A stretch of 54,172 bases of DNA from Lacticigenium naphthae DSM 19658 (GCF_000425865.1 NZ_AUEG01000007.1:1-54172), one strand, 5' to 3'. Positions 18,002 through 27,619 are shown, counted from the stretch's first letter. A program made the numbers and translations. The notes: a model not told the origin generated them from the letters alone.

Positions 18002-18973
18002 TTATTCATTTACTTCTAATTCTTCTTGTAGAATGTCAGAAACTCTAGCAACTTCTTCTTCTGGAATAATTTCATAATAAATCCCATCTATATACTCGCC
18101 GTATCCTTCTAACTGAAGTTGGTCAACAGTGTCGGCAGCAGAGCGATATTTATTGAACAAATCCAACAAATCATCAAAACTTAAATTTGTCGTCATATTT
18201 TTTTCTAGCGACTCCAACACACCTTGGTAACGTACGACAGAGGATAGAGAAGCTACTTTTTTCAGAGAAGCTTCGATTAACTGACGCTGACGTTCTTGAC
18301 GGCCATAGTCGCCAGAAGGGTCACTTTTTCGATTTCTAGAATACGCTAAAGCTGCATCTCCATCTACCTTCGTTGTTACGCCTTCAGTAAATGTATAATC
18401 GTCTTGGGTAAATGAGATCGGCGGGGTCACTTCTACTCCACCCAGAGAATCAATAATATCTTTTAATCCTTGCATATTAACACTGACGTAATAATCGATT
18501 GGAACATCAAATAAATTTTGCACTGTATTAATAGACATACTTGCCCCACCGAAAGCATAAGCATGATTAATTTTGTCCATTGTCCCACGTCCAATGATCT
18601 CTGTGTAGGTATCACGCGGAATACTCAATAATTTGGTTTCATTTTTTTTCGGATTGACGGTCATTAACATAATTGTATCTGAACGTCCTTGGTCCGTACG
18701 GCCAGCAAATCCGGTATCGATCCCCATTAAAAGTACAGAAAAGGGGTCTTCTCCTCCATCTACATCAACTGGTTTTGTTCGTCGTTCTTCTTTATCTGTT
18801 ACTTCTGAATAGATATTGTCGGATGTACTGACCACGTCACTGTATACTTTCCATACTAATATACCAATTGTAGCGACCGCGATTAAGGCTAACACTCCTA
18901 AAATCCGTAAAAATCGATTCCTTTTCTTATTCTTTTTATGCAGTTGTTTTTTTTCTAATCGTGTTTGAGGCAT
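18002..18973 (-). CDS. LytR-CpsA-Psr (LCP) family polysaccharide-to-wall ligase
   Basis: This 323-residue protein has a basic cytoplasmic N-terminus, one membrane helix (about 23-45) and an extracellular LCP domain. LCP enzymes transfer undecaprenyl-diphosphate-linked polymers such as capsule, wall teichoic acid or rhamnan onto peptidoglycan MurNAc. Family motifs are present: LLMGIDTG, the Arg/Asp-rich GRSDTIMLMTVNP, KLLSIPRDTYTEI, MDKINHAYAFGG and LAYSRNRKSDPSGDYGRQERQRQ. The Arg residues that bind the lipid diphosphate are kept. It stands alone between two terminators and next to cps genes, so it probably anchors the cluster I or cluster II polymer. Confidence 0.9.
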   Translation of the reverse strand: MPQTRLEKKQLHKKNKKRNRFLRILGVLALIAVATIGILVWKVYSDVVSTSDNIYSEVTDKEERRTKPVDVDGGEDPFSVLLMGIDTGFAGRTDQGRSDTIMLMTVNPKKNETKLLSIPRDTYTEIIGRGTMDKINHAYAFGGASMSINTVQNLFDVPIDYYVSVNMQGLKDIIDSLGGVEVTPPISFTQDDYTFTEGVTTKVDGDAALAYSRNRKSDPSGDYGRQERQRQLIEASLKKVASLSSVVRYQGVLESLEKNMTTNLSFDDLLDLFNKYRSAADTVDQLQLEGYGEYIDGIYYEIIPEEEVARVSDILQEELEVNE

Positions 18974-19060
18974 ATCCTCACCTGTCTCTCTTTTTCATGT
19001 AATAATTTCTGTATTGAATTCCCAATTGTTAATTTTACTCTTTTCCTATGTAATAGTAAA

Positions 19061-19097
19061 TAAGTATGAAGGTTTCTTTACAAAATCTTCATACTTA
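19061..19097 (-). terminator. Terminator of the UDP-glucose dehydrogenase gene
   Basis: An 11-bp perfect inverted repeat (TAAGTATGAAG 19061-19071, CTTCATACTTA 19087-19097) starts 26 bases after the ugd stop. On the minus strand it is followed by a short T-rich tract. Confidence 0.6.
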
Positions 19098-19122
19098 TCA
19101 CTAAACTTCTCTTTTGATTTTT

Positions 19123-20292
19123 TTAGTTGTTGTGAAATAGGTCTCTCGTATACACTTTTTCAGGAACAGTATCTAATTTTTCATCAAAGCGGTTAGCCAC
19201 AATGACATCTGACCGTTTCGCGAATTCCGCAAAATCTCGAATAACTTCAGAGTTATAGAACTTATCTTCCTTGAGAACAGGTTCATATACAACTACTTCC
19301 ACACCTTTAGCTTTGATGCGTTTCATAATGCCCTGGATAGAAGACTGACGAAAATTATCGGATTCACTTTTCATTGTTAAGCGGTATATGCCGACTGTTT
19401 TAGGGTTCCGAGCCAACACTTGGTTCGCCACAAAATCTTTTCTTGTCCGGTTTGCCTCAACAATGGCCCCAATAATATTATTCGGGACATCTTCGTAGTT
19501 AGCCAATAATTGTTTAGTATCTTTCGGTAAGCAATAGCCACCATATCCAAAGGATGGGTTATTGTAGTGATCTCCGATACGCGGATCTAAACTGACGCCA
19601 TTAATGATAGCTTGAGAGTCTAACCCTCTTACTTCAGCATAGGTGTCTAATTCGTTGAAATAAGCTACACGTAAGGCAAGGTAGGTATTCGCAAACAATT
19701 TCACTGCTTCTGCCTCGGTAGAATCCATCAGCAATACCTTTATATCTTCTTTCAATGCTCCCTGAACGAGTAAATCAGCAAACTTCTGCGCACGTTTCGA
19801 ACGTTCACCCACAATTATCCTGCTTGGGTAAAGATTATCATACAAAGCATTTCCCTCACGAAGGAATTCCGGTGAAAAGATAATGTTTTCTGTATTGAAC
19901 TTTTCTCTGATTTCCTGAGTGTATCCAACTGGGACAGTCGATTTAATGATCATTGTCGCATCTGGAGCAAGCTGAATCACATCTTTAATGACACTCTCTA
20001 CTGCAGAAGTGTCGAAATAATTTTGTACCTCATCGTAATTGGTCGGAGCAGCAATGATCACATATTCCGGATTATGTGCATAGGCTTCTTCTCTATCTAA
20101 AGTAGGTAACAGATTCAGCTCTTTAGTAGCCAAGTATTCTGAAATCTCTTTGTCTACGATGGGGGATTTTTTATTTTTTACCATTTCAACTTTTTCTGCG
20201 ATGACTTCTAAAGCACGGACTTCGTTATATTGGGCTAATAATACTGCATTTGATAACCCTACGTAACCCAAACCTACAACAGTTATATTCAT
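19123..20292 (-). CDS. ugd: UDP-glucose 6-dehydrogenase
   Basis: This 389-residue enzyme oxidises UDP-glucose to UDP-glucuronate in the cytoplasm. Its NAD-binding motif [15 protein letters not shown] is at residue 7. The family signatures [39 protein letters not shown] and the catalytic Cys in [12 protein letters not shown] (about 257) mark it as a short UDP-glucose dehydrogenase of the Streptococcus HasB/Cap3A type. It differs from the UDP-HexNAc dehydrogenase at 10669-11988. Its product can be converted to UDP-galacturonate by the epimerase at 32858-33874. It is a single-gene unit; a possible extended -10 (TGTATGAT) lies about 60 bases upstream. Confidence 0.92.
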   Translation of the reverse strand: MNITVVGLGYVGLSNAVLLAQYNEVRALEVIAEKVEMVKNKKSPIVDKEISEYLATKELNLLPTLDREEAYAHNPEYVIIAAPTNYDEVQNYFDTSAVESVIKDVIQLAPDATMIIKSTVPVGYTQEIREKFNTENIIFSPEFLREGNALYDNLYPSRIIVGERSKRAQKFADLLVQGALKEDIKVLLMDSTEAEAVKLFANTYLALRVAYFNELDTYAEVRGLDSQAIINGVSLDPRIGDHYNNPSFGYGGYCLPKDTKQLLANYEDVPNNIIGAIVEANRTRKDFVANQVLARNPKTVGIYRLTMKSESDNFRQSSIQGIMKRIKAKGVEVVVYEPVLKEDKFYNSEVIRDFAEFAKRSDVIVANRFDEKLDTVPEKVYTRDLFHNN

Positions 20293-20989
20293 GTATTATT
20301 TCCTCTTTCCAATTAGATTGATTACAAAAAATCTCACATATTAATCATACATGATTTAAACAAAAAAATAAATCTCTATCCTCATTCTTACTTTTTTTTT
20401 AGAAATCCGTACCAATTTTGTGATATATGAATTCTTTAGGGGAATCAGGTGGAGTATGAATAAATGTGTATTTGGTGCCTTATATGAATAAAAATATCTA
20501 ACGAATATTTTAATAATTTGTTTCTTACTTTCCATAATGAAAGTTTCAATCCACAAGAAATAAACATTAGAAAAATCCAATTACTCTTTTTAAACATACA
20601 AAAGAAACACTTCCAAACAAAAATTGAGTTTCATGCTTAAAGTTGCTCATTCTTAAAAGGAAAATTTAATTCTAGGTGTTCGTGAAGCATATCGTACACC
20701 CATTTCATTTTTTCATCATAAACCATATTGTAGTCTATGCCATTCATCGTTTTTGACTGTACTTTTCAAATGAGTTTCTTCACTAAATTAATTACTCACT
20801 GAACGTCCTAGTGCTATCCAACCTGAAGACCGGAATCCTTATTTGAATCACTTTCCTATTTTTCCAAGTATGCTAATGCGGTATCATTTCAATAACATAA
20901 ACTACATTTGTACCATCCTTTATTCCTTGCATCTTCACCTCGACATAGCAAGCGAAGTGAAGTTTCGATAATTTTTTTATGCATATTTT
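20293..20989 (-). other. 697-bp gap with possible decayed coding pieces
   Basis: No intact gene is seen. On the minus strand 20639-20749 reads as a 36-codon open stretch (MNGIDYNMVYDEKMKWVYD..., ending NFPFKNEQL and a stop). A second piece near 20870-20940 reads MQGIKDGTNVVYVIEMIP. They are in different frames and may be remnants of one lost gene. I do not recognise the family. The part nearest ugd holds its presumed promoter. Confidence 0.25.
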
Positions 20990-22048
20990 TTAAAATACAA
21001 GGGATTTTTGAATACGGTAACTGAAAAAGAAAAGTAGCCCATCAATCAGTACCTTGATAAAGATTTCACTTATCCCAGTCAGTGAATAGAAAAAATAAAC
21101 CAATGCGGCAGAACTTGCCACCTGGAGGACTACCAGCAAATAATACTTAAATACCGTGGACTGGATATTTTTCTCGCTTTTGAATACGTACAGTTTATTC
21201 GAACCATAATTAAAAAGCGAGGATATTATTCTTGCCAGGATGGACGCCAGCACGATTCTCCTACTAGCAGTCAACGTACCCAATAGGACGATGAATAGCT
21301 GGAAGAAGGAAATATCAATGAGGAATGACATCAAGGAAACACCCATGTATTTGAAGAAATTTCTGAACAGCAGTCCGTATATTTCAAGGGAATCCATCAC
21401 TGGTCGGAAGTGGCTCTCGCTGTTTCCATTCAAGTAGATTGTCTGGATAGGAATCTCCTTTATATCAACTTTGTTTTTCACAGCTGCAATTAGCATATGG
21501 ATTTCGTAATCAAACCGTTCACCAAACAGTTTGATGAATTGAGGTAATATGTCCTTAGTTATTCCCCTCAATCCTGTTTGCGTATCATTGATGGTTTTTC
21601 CGTACATTAATTTGAACAGCACCTTTGTCACCTTATTACCGAGCTTGCTTTTGATCGGGATGTCACCCTTATCAAACTGCCTAGTTCCCATAATAAGCGA
21701 TGTAGCGGAGCCGATGAGTTCCTTATGGACCTTAATCACATCCTCCACCAAGTGCTGTCCATCTGAATCGACTGTTATCAGTCCAGACCATTGTTTCTGA
21801 TTTGGCAGGTTCATAAAATAATTGATGGCATTTTTTAATGCTCTACCTTTACCCAAGTTTGTGGCATGACACATCAATGTGACTTCACTGTATGCCTCAA
21901 GTTTATCGAATAAGGGTTTCTTTTCAGGAGCACTCCCATCATCCACGACCAGAATAGAATCGAATCCGAATTGAACCAGATTTTCTACATATGTCAGCAA
22001 TTCACTATCCGGATTGTATGCGGGAATGACGATTAAACACTTTTTCAT
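20990..22048 (-). CDS. Polyprenyl-phosphate glycosyltransferase fused to a GtrA domain
   Basis: The protein has 352 residues in two parts. Residues 1-225 are a DPM1/GtrB-like GT2 domain with LIVIPAYNPD, SILVVDDGSA, TNLGKGRALKNA, TVDSDGQHLVEDV and the GTRQFDKGDIP region. Residues about 230-352 are a four-helix GtrA domain (SFLIDISFFQLF, ..., LFNYGSNKLYVF, ending with YRIQKSLVF). GtrB enzymes load a sugar onto undecaprenyl phosphate and GtrA-like proteins help the lipid-linked sugar across the membrane. The fusion puts both steps in one chain. The upstream gene, 17 bases away, encodes a large GT-C-like membrane protein that could act as the third component and place the sugar on a wall polymer outside the cell. 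The domains are clear; the target polymer is not known. Confidence 0.85.
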   Translation of the reverse strand: MKKCLIVIPAYNPDSELLTYVENLVQFGFDSILVVDDGSAPEKKPLFDKLEAYSEVTLMCHATNLGKGRALKNAINYFMNLPNQKQWSGLITVDSDGQHLVEDVIKVHKELIGSATSLIMGTRQFDKGDIPIKSKLGNKVTKVLFKLMYGKTINDTQTGLRGITKDILPQFIKLFGERFDYEIHMLIAAVKNKVDIKEIPIQTIYLNGNSESHFRPVMDSLEIYGLLFRNFFKYMGVSLMSFLIDISFFQLFIVLLGTLTASRRIVLASILARIISSLFNYGSNKLYVFKSEKNIQSTVFKYYLLVVLQVASSAALVYFFYSLTGISEIFIKVLIDGLLFFFSYRIQKSLVF

Positions 22049-22065
22049 AATTTCTCCTCACAAAT

Positions 22066-23826
22066 CTAGTTAATTTGGATGATCATCTTGGAGCCATCAA
22101 GGTTATTCCTTTCCAGCAGGTCCATAATATATTCATCTTTTTCAATCAGAACAACATGTGCGTTTTTACGTTCCGTGATAACTTCCTCGATATTGCTTTT
22201 GTTGATTATCTTTACATACGGACTTCGCAATTCATATTTGGCAATATAAGTCAGTATTCCTGCTTTATTCAATCTGTCATTGTCCGATTTATAGATATAA
22301 AATTCACCAGTTTCCGGTATATCTTCACCTTCTATCACATCACTGAAAATACTCCGGACAGAAGAAGGTGACTGGTATTTACCCAGCAAATCACTGACAT
22401 CGTGCCTCCCAGGAAGGAACAGATAAACGGCTAGCAGTATCACAGAAAAAGTTTTTAGTGTAATAGTAGCCGGTTTGCTGAAGACAGTTTTTTGATTCTG
22501 CACTAAAAAGTAAATCAACAATAACCCATACAGATACATGACAATCGTCAAATTATACCGTTCATACCCAGCTAGATTGATCGCCTCCCCGATTGGCATT
22601 GAGAATAGGTACATCGCCCACAGCCCCGCTTGATAAACAATATACAGAAGTATGGACGAACAAAACAATTTCCACTCACGGTAATTATTGACCCCATTCC
22701 TTCTGAAAATCATCTTGGAGAGAGCAACGACCAAGAATGTCACGAGCACCATCATAAATATCCTGACATCCGGTGTTTGGGTGTTGACCATCCGATCCAG
22801 AAACGTTTTTGTGATCAGTTCAATATCTTCAGGAGTCTTCGATTCCATTATGGCTTGATAATTCTCAAGTGATACGGAATGCTTGGCTTCCCGTCCGCTT
22901 GGAAAGACAAAGTCTACGTGTTTCGTCCATAAATAGCTGAAGAAATACGGAACGGCGAAACTCATTACTGAAAGAGAAAGGTTTTTGTTGTTAATCCCTT
23001 TTGACTTCAACAAAAGCCCTGCATACAATATAGAATTTATCAGCACAAACAGGATGCTACTGTTTTTTATGATCATCAAAAACGCAAGGATTGGCAGGAT
23101 GACTAGAAAAGATTTTTCCATGGTTTTCTCACGAAAGTTATGTAAGAGGATCGCTGTCACTCCCAACCCAATCAGAGTCAGTAAAGTATCAACTGATAAC
23201 ATGAAAATGGAATTATTCGCCGTGAAAAAAAAGAGTGTAGCTATCAATATCAGCACCGTATTGACTATCTTATTTTTCTTGACGAAAGCAAAAAACACGG
23301 TTATACTCGCCAAGAGCAACAGACTCTGACCAAATAACAATATACCCTCGGATTCCCCGAGTATTTTCCCAATGAAGTACATAAAATTAGCACTCCCAGT
23401 GGGATAGGACTGGAAAGTTATCAGTTCAGAGGCAAAATTTGGCATTTGATCGTTCAGGACCAACTCCCGGGCAACCAGACCCCAGTGAGAAAAGTCATCG
23501 TATTCTGAGAAACGGACTCCCTTCAGCAAGATAGCTAAGTAAGCTATCATTCCTAAAAAGTAGCTCATACCAAGTGACGGAAAGAGTTTCCGGAGTTTCC
23601 GGTTAACAATCAGATAGATTAAGTAAAATAAAGAAAATCCAATAAGGATCAGTATCGATTCCTGCATGACGTTCAACAATCCCGCCATAAAACTTACCAG
23701 ACCGATTGATGAAAATACAAAAAGCGGAATGAAATCCTTTTTTATGTTCAGTTCAATCAACGAAAATTCGAATAGTCCGAATAGAACCACCATCAAAAAT
23801 ACAAATCGAATTATTAACTCTAACAT
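22066..23826 (-). CDS. Polytopic membrane glycosyltransferase-like protein (GT-C fold, GtrC role)
   Basis: This 586-residue protein has about 12 membrane helices up to residue 470 and a soluble C-terminal part of about 110 residues. After the third helix or so, the first large outer loop carries RFSEYDDFSHWGLVAREL, with adjacent acidic residues as in the catalytic loop of GT-C enzymes that use polyprenyl-phosphate sugars. That motif plus the co-transcribed GtrB-GtrA fusion is the basis for the call. It would move a single sugar from undecaprenyl phosphate to a polysaccharide or teichoic acid at the outer face. I do not recognise a specific named family, so the function is inference. The start has GGTGAGGGA directly before the ATG. 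The two genes form their own unit. Confidence 0.65.
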   Translation of the reverse strand: MLELIIRFVFLMVVLFGLFEFSLIELNIKKDFIPLFVFSSIGLVSFMAGLLNVMQESILILIGFSLFYLIYLIVNRKLRKLFPSLGMSYFLGMIAYLAILLKGVRFSEYDDFSHWGLVARELVLNDQMPNFASELITFQSYPTGSANFMYFIGKILGESEGILLFGQSLLLLASITVFFAFVKKNKIVNTVLILIATLFFFTANNSIFMLSVDTLLTLIGLGVTAILLHNFREKTMEKSFLVILPILAFLMIIKNSSILFVLINSILYAGLLLKSKGINNKNLSLSVMSFAVPYFFSYLWTKHVDFVFPSGREAKHSVSLENYQAIMESKTPEDIELITKTFLDRMVNTQTPDVRIFMMVLVTFLVVALSKMIFRRNGVNNYREWKLFCSSILLYIVYQAGLWAMYLFSMPIGEAINLAGYERYNLTIVMYLYGLLLIYFLVQNQKTVFSKPATITLKTFSVILLAVYLFLPGRHDVSDLLGKYQSPSSVRSIFSDVIEGEDIPETGEFYIYKSDNDRLNKAGILTYIAKYELRSPYVKIINKSNIEEVITERKNAHVVLIEKDEYIMDLLERNNLDGSKMIIQIN

Positions 23827-24045
23827 TCCCTCACCTTTTCCCTGAATTGTAAGACAAAAAAGACAGTTCCCCCACGTCCCCCACTATAGGTCAATTTCCA
23901 GTGATGAGGGCACTTTTCCCATTATAATCGCTATTCCCTTTTTTAGAAAGAGCACCCGACAAAAACAATCGAAATTTACTATACCATACAAACAAAAGAG
24001 GTTGTACAATAAATGACGTTGGTGAGAAAATTAGGTTGTACAATA

Positions 24046-24089
24046 AATGACGTTGGTGAGAGAATTACTCACTAACGTCATTTTTTTCA
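24046..24089 (+). terminator. Terminator inside the mini-element
   Basis: AATGACGTTGGTGAG (24046-24060) pairs with CTCACTAACGTCATT (24068-24082) with one G-U pair and is followed by seven Ts. It uses the second copy of the element end as one arm. It would stop outside transcription from entering the transposase gene. Confidence 0.65.
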
Positions 24090-24101
24090 TCTATATAGAA
24101 A

Positions 24102-24165
24102 GCAAGTGAGTTCTCCTGTAGAATAATAGTCCACGAAAACATCACCTAAGGAGGAACTCACTTGC
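24102..24165 (+). promoter_or_regulatory. RBS-sequestering hairpin of the deleted transposase
   Basis: GCAAGTGAGTTCTCCT (24102-24117) is the reverse complement, with one extra G, of AGGAGGAACTCACTTGC (24149-24165), which holds the Shine-Dalgarno and the TTG start. Transcripts that enter from outside would fold this way and not be translated. This is a known way for insertion sequences to limit transposase synthesis. Confidence 0.55.
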
Positions 24166-24328
24166 CTACATCAAATGATATACAAAAATCGTGTAAGCAA
24201 GTTCGTTAGAACTCACCAACACGATTTATTATAGACCCCAATTTTTTTGCAATTAAATAATCATTAAACAAGAAAACTCTTCTACGTCTTTTCAGGTATA
24301 TATTATATAATAATGCTTTTTTAAAGGC

Positions 24329-26665
24329 CTATTTCACGAAAGGTTTCACTGCTATCCCGGGTGCATCACCATTTTTTTCTACCAAAATGATTTCTATTGC
24401 TTCCAATCTTTTAGCCTTTCCTTCAGTTCCCGCTGGTTCTCCATTTTTAGCCCAGTCAAGCCACCCATATGTTTCTGAATGAACCCTGTAGTAAACATCA
24501 TAATCATTTGCCACTTCTTGAACTAATCTGATTTGTATAGCTTCAAGTCTTTTTCTTTCACCCGTTGTTCCAGACAATGAGCCATTCCTGACCCAATTTT
24601 GCCAACCTATTTTTTCAACGTGTGCTTTATATTCTATAGCTCCTGAATAGGCCAGATTATCTAATTTTATTTGAATGGATTCTAATCGTCTAGACAATCC
24701 TGTGGACCCTGCAGTGTCCCCTTCGTTAAACCATCCTTGCCATCCACTAGTTTCAATGTGTGTTTGATAAGATAATATTGGCCTCGTATTTTTCCTAAAT
24801 ATTTCTTTATTTCCCCCTGAGACCCCGTAATCTTTTGGAACTAATTTAGATTGCATTCCAACTATATAATCCTGATTGTTTATATTTCCAGCAATAGTTC
24901 CATTTTTGTTCCAACCTTGCCATCCTTTATTATTGATATTCACTCTATAATAGACATCGAAATGATAAGCCATTTCACCTTCTAGCACAATTTTCATAGC
25001 ATCGATTGCTCTAGTAGAATTCATTATTCCGCTATCTTGTCCATTATTTTGCCAGCTTAACCAAGCATCAGAATTGCTTCCTTTAAGATGGGAAATAAAC
25101 CGAACATTCCCTGTTTCAACTGTGTTTTCTAAATTTACTTTTAATGCTTCAAAATTAAACGCTGAAGTTCCGCCTCCAAGTGTTTTTCCATCAATTGAAT
25201 CGCTGCTCCATTTTTCATCTATTTTGGAATTGTACATGGCATAAGAAATTTTTGGAACTAATTTAGCTTCAATCGCTTCAATTCTATAATCGAATAATTC
25301 GGTTCCGGTTATTTCACCATTTTTGGCCCAATCCATCCAACCAATTTTTTCAACATGTATTCTATAATAGATATCATAATAGTCCGATTTACTCCCGGTC
25401 AGTTTCATTTTAACAGATTCGATTCTCTGATTTTTCCCTTTGGTTCCTATCCATGTGCCGTTGCCCATCCAGTCAGTCCATCCTTGTGATTCGACAAACC
25501 CTGCATACTGGATTCCCAACTCAGGAATTCCTTTGATATTGAATTGAATTGCTTCGATTCTCCTTGATTCTCCTACAGTCCCGCTTAGTTGCCCGTCTTG
25601 AACATTTTTTTGATCCCCCACTCTTTGAACATGGCTCTGATAATTCAAAGTTGGTGTTGGGTCATATTGATATAATTTATATCTTGAAATTATTGCATTC
25701 AGTTTATGAGGATAATTCGGATCTGTTGCATATCCCGCATCTTTTAAAGCTTGCGTAGCATGACGATATGTTGGTGAAGCACTCATATTGACATTTTTAT
25801 ATCTTGTTTTTTGTAAAAAATTTGCCTGATCCAGAAAAGCTTCGTCATACGATGGATATACTCTAAATTCATCCATAATTGTAATATAATATCCGCCTTC
25901 TGGATGCGTTTTATCAACAATCCATTCTTGAGTGGGAACTGTAATATAATCCCCTGAAAAATCTCCACTAGCTTTTATCCCGAACATTTGGTGATAAGGC
26001 GGTTGGGATAATGAACTGTTTCCCCAGCCTGACTCTAGAATAGCTTGGGCAAGCATAACCGAAGGATATAAATTATATTGTGTAGCATATTTTTTTGCTA
26101 AAGGAGCAAATTGATCAAGGAAAGACTGTGTTGGGGAGATACTCGCCATTCTAAACATCATCACAGATTGTTGCCCGTCTTCTTCCATGATATCCATTGC
26201 CTTTTTCCTATTTTCTTCTACCGAATAAACCTCTGGGTAAATAGGGTTCGATTGAGCAGTATTCTCTATCTCAGCTAAATCACTCGTATTAATTTGTGAT
26301 TCAGTTGAGTTATCCTCGGAGATTGTATCTTGGGGCTTCTCTTCTACTACAGCATCTATTGACTTCGATACGTCGTCTGAATTTGTTTCTTCGATTACTT
26401 CATATGTACTGTCTTTTTCAATAACAGCGTCTTGACTGGTATTTGAAAGATCATCAGAAATAATGGCACCATCTTGGATTGTTTCTTCTTCACTATTTAC
26501 AGATTCTTCTGCATCTATTACTGTTTTTTCTTCAACTGGTTCTTTAAATTCCTCTTCAGTATTTTGATATTCCTGAGATTCAACTGCCATAACAGCACTT
26601 GGAATAAAATTAGTCGCCACAAATGTTAGTACGACTAATTTTTTGAATAATTTATTTCTCATCAT
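24329..26665 (-). CDS. Secreted GH73-type N-acetylglucosaminidase with nine ChW repeats
   Basis: The protein has 778 residues. A signal peptide (about 1-27, ending AVMA) and an acidic Ser/Thr-rich linker (about 30-150) come first. The glucosaminidase domain (about 178-335) carries MLAQAILESGWGNS with the catalytic Glu at 211, then HQMFGIKASGDF and a typical YPSYDEAFLDQANFL. Residues about 338-766 are nine ChW repeats of about 45 residues (core G-W-x-x-W-x-x-N-G, A-G-T, R-x-E-A-I-x-I-x-L). They occur as three triplets. The type order is Y-Q-S-H-V, then a Y-x-A-H-V-E type, then Y-D-V-Y-Y-R-V-H; the middle triplet is degenerate. The enzyme should cut glycan strands while bound to the wall. It starts 38 bases after rmlD with no terminator between, so it is probably co-transcribed with the rhamnose genes. 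Confidence 0.88.
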   Translation of the reverse strand: MMRNKLFKKLVVLTFVATNFIPSAVMAVESQEYQNTEEEFKEPVEEKTVIDAEESVNSEEETIQDGAIISDDLSNTSQDAVIEKDSTYEVIEETNSDDVSKSIDAVVEEKPQDTISEDNSTESQINTSDLAEIENTAQSNPIYPEVYSVEENRKKAMDIMEEDGQQSVMMFRMASISPTQSFLDQFAPLAKKYATQYNLYPSVMLAQAILESGWGNSSLSQPPYHQMFGIKASGDFSGDYITVPTQEWIVDKTHPEGGYYITIMDEFRVYPSYDEAFLDQANFLQKTRYKNVNMSASPTYRHATQALKDAGYATDPNYPHKLNAIISRYKLYQYDPTPTLNYQSHVQRVGDQKNVQDGQLSGTVGESRRIEAIQFNIKGIPELGIQYAGFVESQGWTDWMGNGTWIGTKGKNQRIESVKMKLTGSKSDYYDIYYRIHVEKIGWMDWAKNGEITGTELFDYRIEAIEAKLVPKISYAMYNSKIDEKWSSDSIDGKTLGGGTSAFNFEALKVNLENTVETGNVRFISHLKGSNSDAWLSWQNNGQDSGIMNSTRAIDAMKIVLEGEMAYHFDVYYRVNINNKGWQGWNKNGTIAGNINNQDYIVGMQSKLVPKDYGVSGGNKEIFRKNTRPILSYQTHIETSGWQGWFNEGDTAGSTGLSRRLESIQIKLDNLAYSGAIEYKAHVEKIGWQNWVRNGSLSGTTGERKRLEAIQIRLVQEVANDYDVYYRVHSETYGWLDWAKNGEPAGTEGKAKRLEAIEIILVEKNGDAPGIAVKPFVK

Positions 26666-26703
26666 TACTTAAAAACTCCATTCTCATAATTATTCTTCGA
26701 TTT

Positions 26704-27552
26704 TTACGATTTGTTTTCTATTATCGTTTTAAAAGACGCCAAAGCTTGTTGCCAGGTAGGGATTTCAAAGCCTGTTTTTTTAGTTTTCTCTAAACTTAAT
26801 ATGGAATGTTGTGGCCTTTGTGCTTTTTGTGGATATTCTTCACTCGTTACTGGATCGATTGTAATCTCTTTGTCTTTTAAAATTTCTTTGGAAAATTCAT
26901 ACCAACTACATTCGCCATCGTTTGAAAGATGATAAATACCATATGGTACTTCTTTTTCAATCAGATAGATCATGAATTCAGCTAAAGTTCTTGTCCAAGT
27001 AGGTCTCCCATACTGATTGTTTATAACTGCTAGTTCTGACTTTGTTTCGGACAATTTCAACATGGTATATACAAAGTTTTTTCCGTATTGACCAAATACC
27101 CAAGACGTACGAACGATATAATACATTGAAAGGTGTTTTTGCACCATTTCTTCTCCTTTTAATTTCGCTTTTCCATACTCGTTGATTGGATCAGGAGTGT
27201 CTGAAGTTAAATATTCATTTTCGTTTTTCCCATTAAAAACATAATCAGTACTTATATAAACCATTTTGGCTTGCCTTTTTTTACAGGCCTTTGCTATATT
27301 TTCAGTTCCCAAAACGTTAACTTTATAATTCAGCTCTTTCCCGTCATCTTCTGCGTTATCGACAGCTGTATAAGCGGCACAATGAAAAACAATAGTCGGC
27401 TGAACTTCGTTAAATACTGCGCTGACTTTTGAAGAATCTGTAATATCCATTTCATCAGAGTCACAGCCAAAGTATTCTAATTCCATTTCATCTAACAATT
27501 GTTGCAATTCTTGTCCAAGTTGACCATTTGCACCCGTAATCATGATTTTCAT
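26704..27552 (-). CDS. rmlD: dTDP-4-dehydrorhamnose reductase
   Basis: This 282-residue SDR-type enzyme carries out the last step of dTDP-L-rhamnose synthesis, reduction of the 4-keto group with NAD(P)H. Visible motifs are GANGQLGQEL at the N-terminus, YISTDYVFNG, and the catalytic Tyr and Lys in NEYGKAKLKGEEMV, followed by VRTSWVFGQYGKNFV. The ATG at 27550-27552 has AAGGAG 9 bases upstream. A TTG three codons earlier is less likely. It is the fourth gene in the order A-C-B-D common in Gram-positive bacteria. A 12-bp inverted repeat separates it from rmlB. Confidence 0.93.
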   Translation of the reverse strand: MKIMITGANGQLGQELQQLLDEMELEYFGCDSDEMDITDSSKVSAVFNEVQPTIVFHCAAYTAVDNAEDDGKELNYKVNVLGTENIAKACKKRQAKMVYISTDYVFNGKNENEYLTSDTPDPINEYGKAKLKGEEMVQKHLSMYYIVRTSWVFGQYGKNFVYTMLKLSETKSELAVINNQYGRPTWTRTLAEFMIYLIEKEVPYGIYHLSNDGECSWYEFSKEILKDKEITIDPVTSEEYPQKAQRPQHSILSLEKTKKTGFEIPTWQQALASFKTIIENKS

Positions 27553-27582
27553 TTTACACAACTCCTTTTTTAAAAATAGAAT

Positions 27583-27614
27583 AATGAGAAAAGATGGCAG
27601 TGTCTTTTCTCATT
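27583..27614 (-). promoter_or_regulatory. 12-bp perfect hairpin between rmlB and rmlD
   Basis: AATGAGAAAAGA (27583-27594) and TCTTTTCTCATT (27603-27614) form a perfect stem with an 8-base loop between the rmlB stop and the rmlD start. On the minus strand ATTCTATTTTT follows. It may be a partial terminator or attenuator that lowers expression of rmlD and the glucosaminidase, or an mRNA processing site. Confidence 0.5.
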
Positions 27615-27619
27615 GTTCC

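Larger units (their letters stand above)
24000..24239 (+). mobile_element. 240-bp ISL3-derived mini-element with duplicated left end
   Basis: The left end sequence GGTTGTACAATAAATGACG (running on to TTGGTGAG) occurs twice, at 24000-24026 and 24034-24060. The right end at 24212-24239, read inwards, starts GGGTCTATAATAAATCGTG and goes on to TTGGTGAG, so it is an imperfect inverted copy. Between them are an intrinsic terminator, an RBS and a TTG start followed by only about 15 codons. This is the start of an IS whose transposase has been deleted. Both ends remain, so it could be moved in trans. It shares CCAACACGATTT with the ISL3 element at the left edge. Confidence 0.6.
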
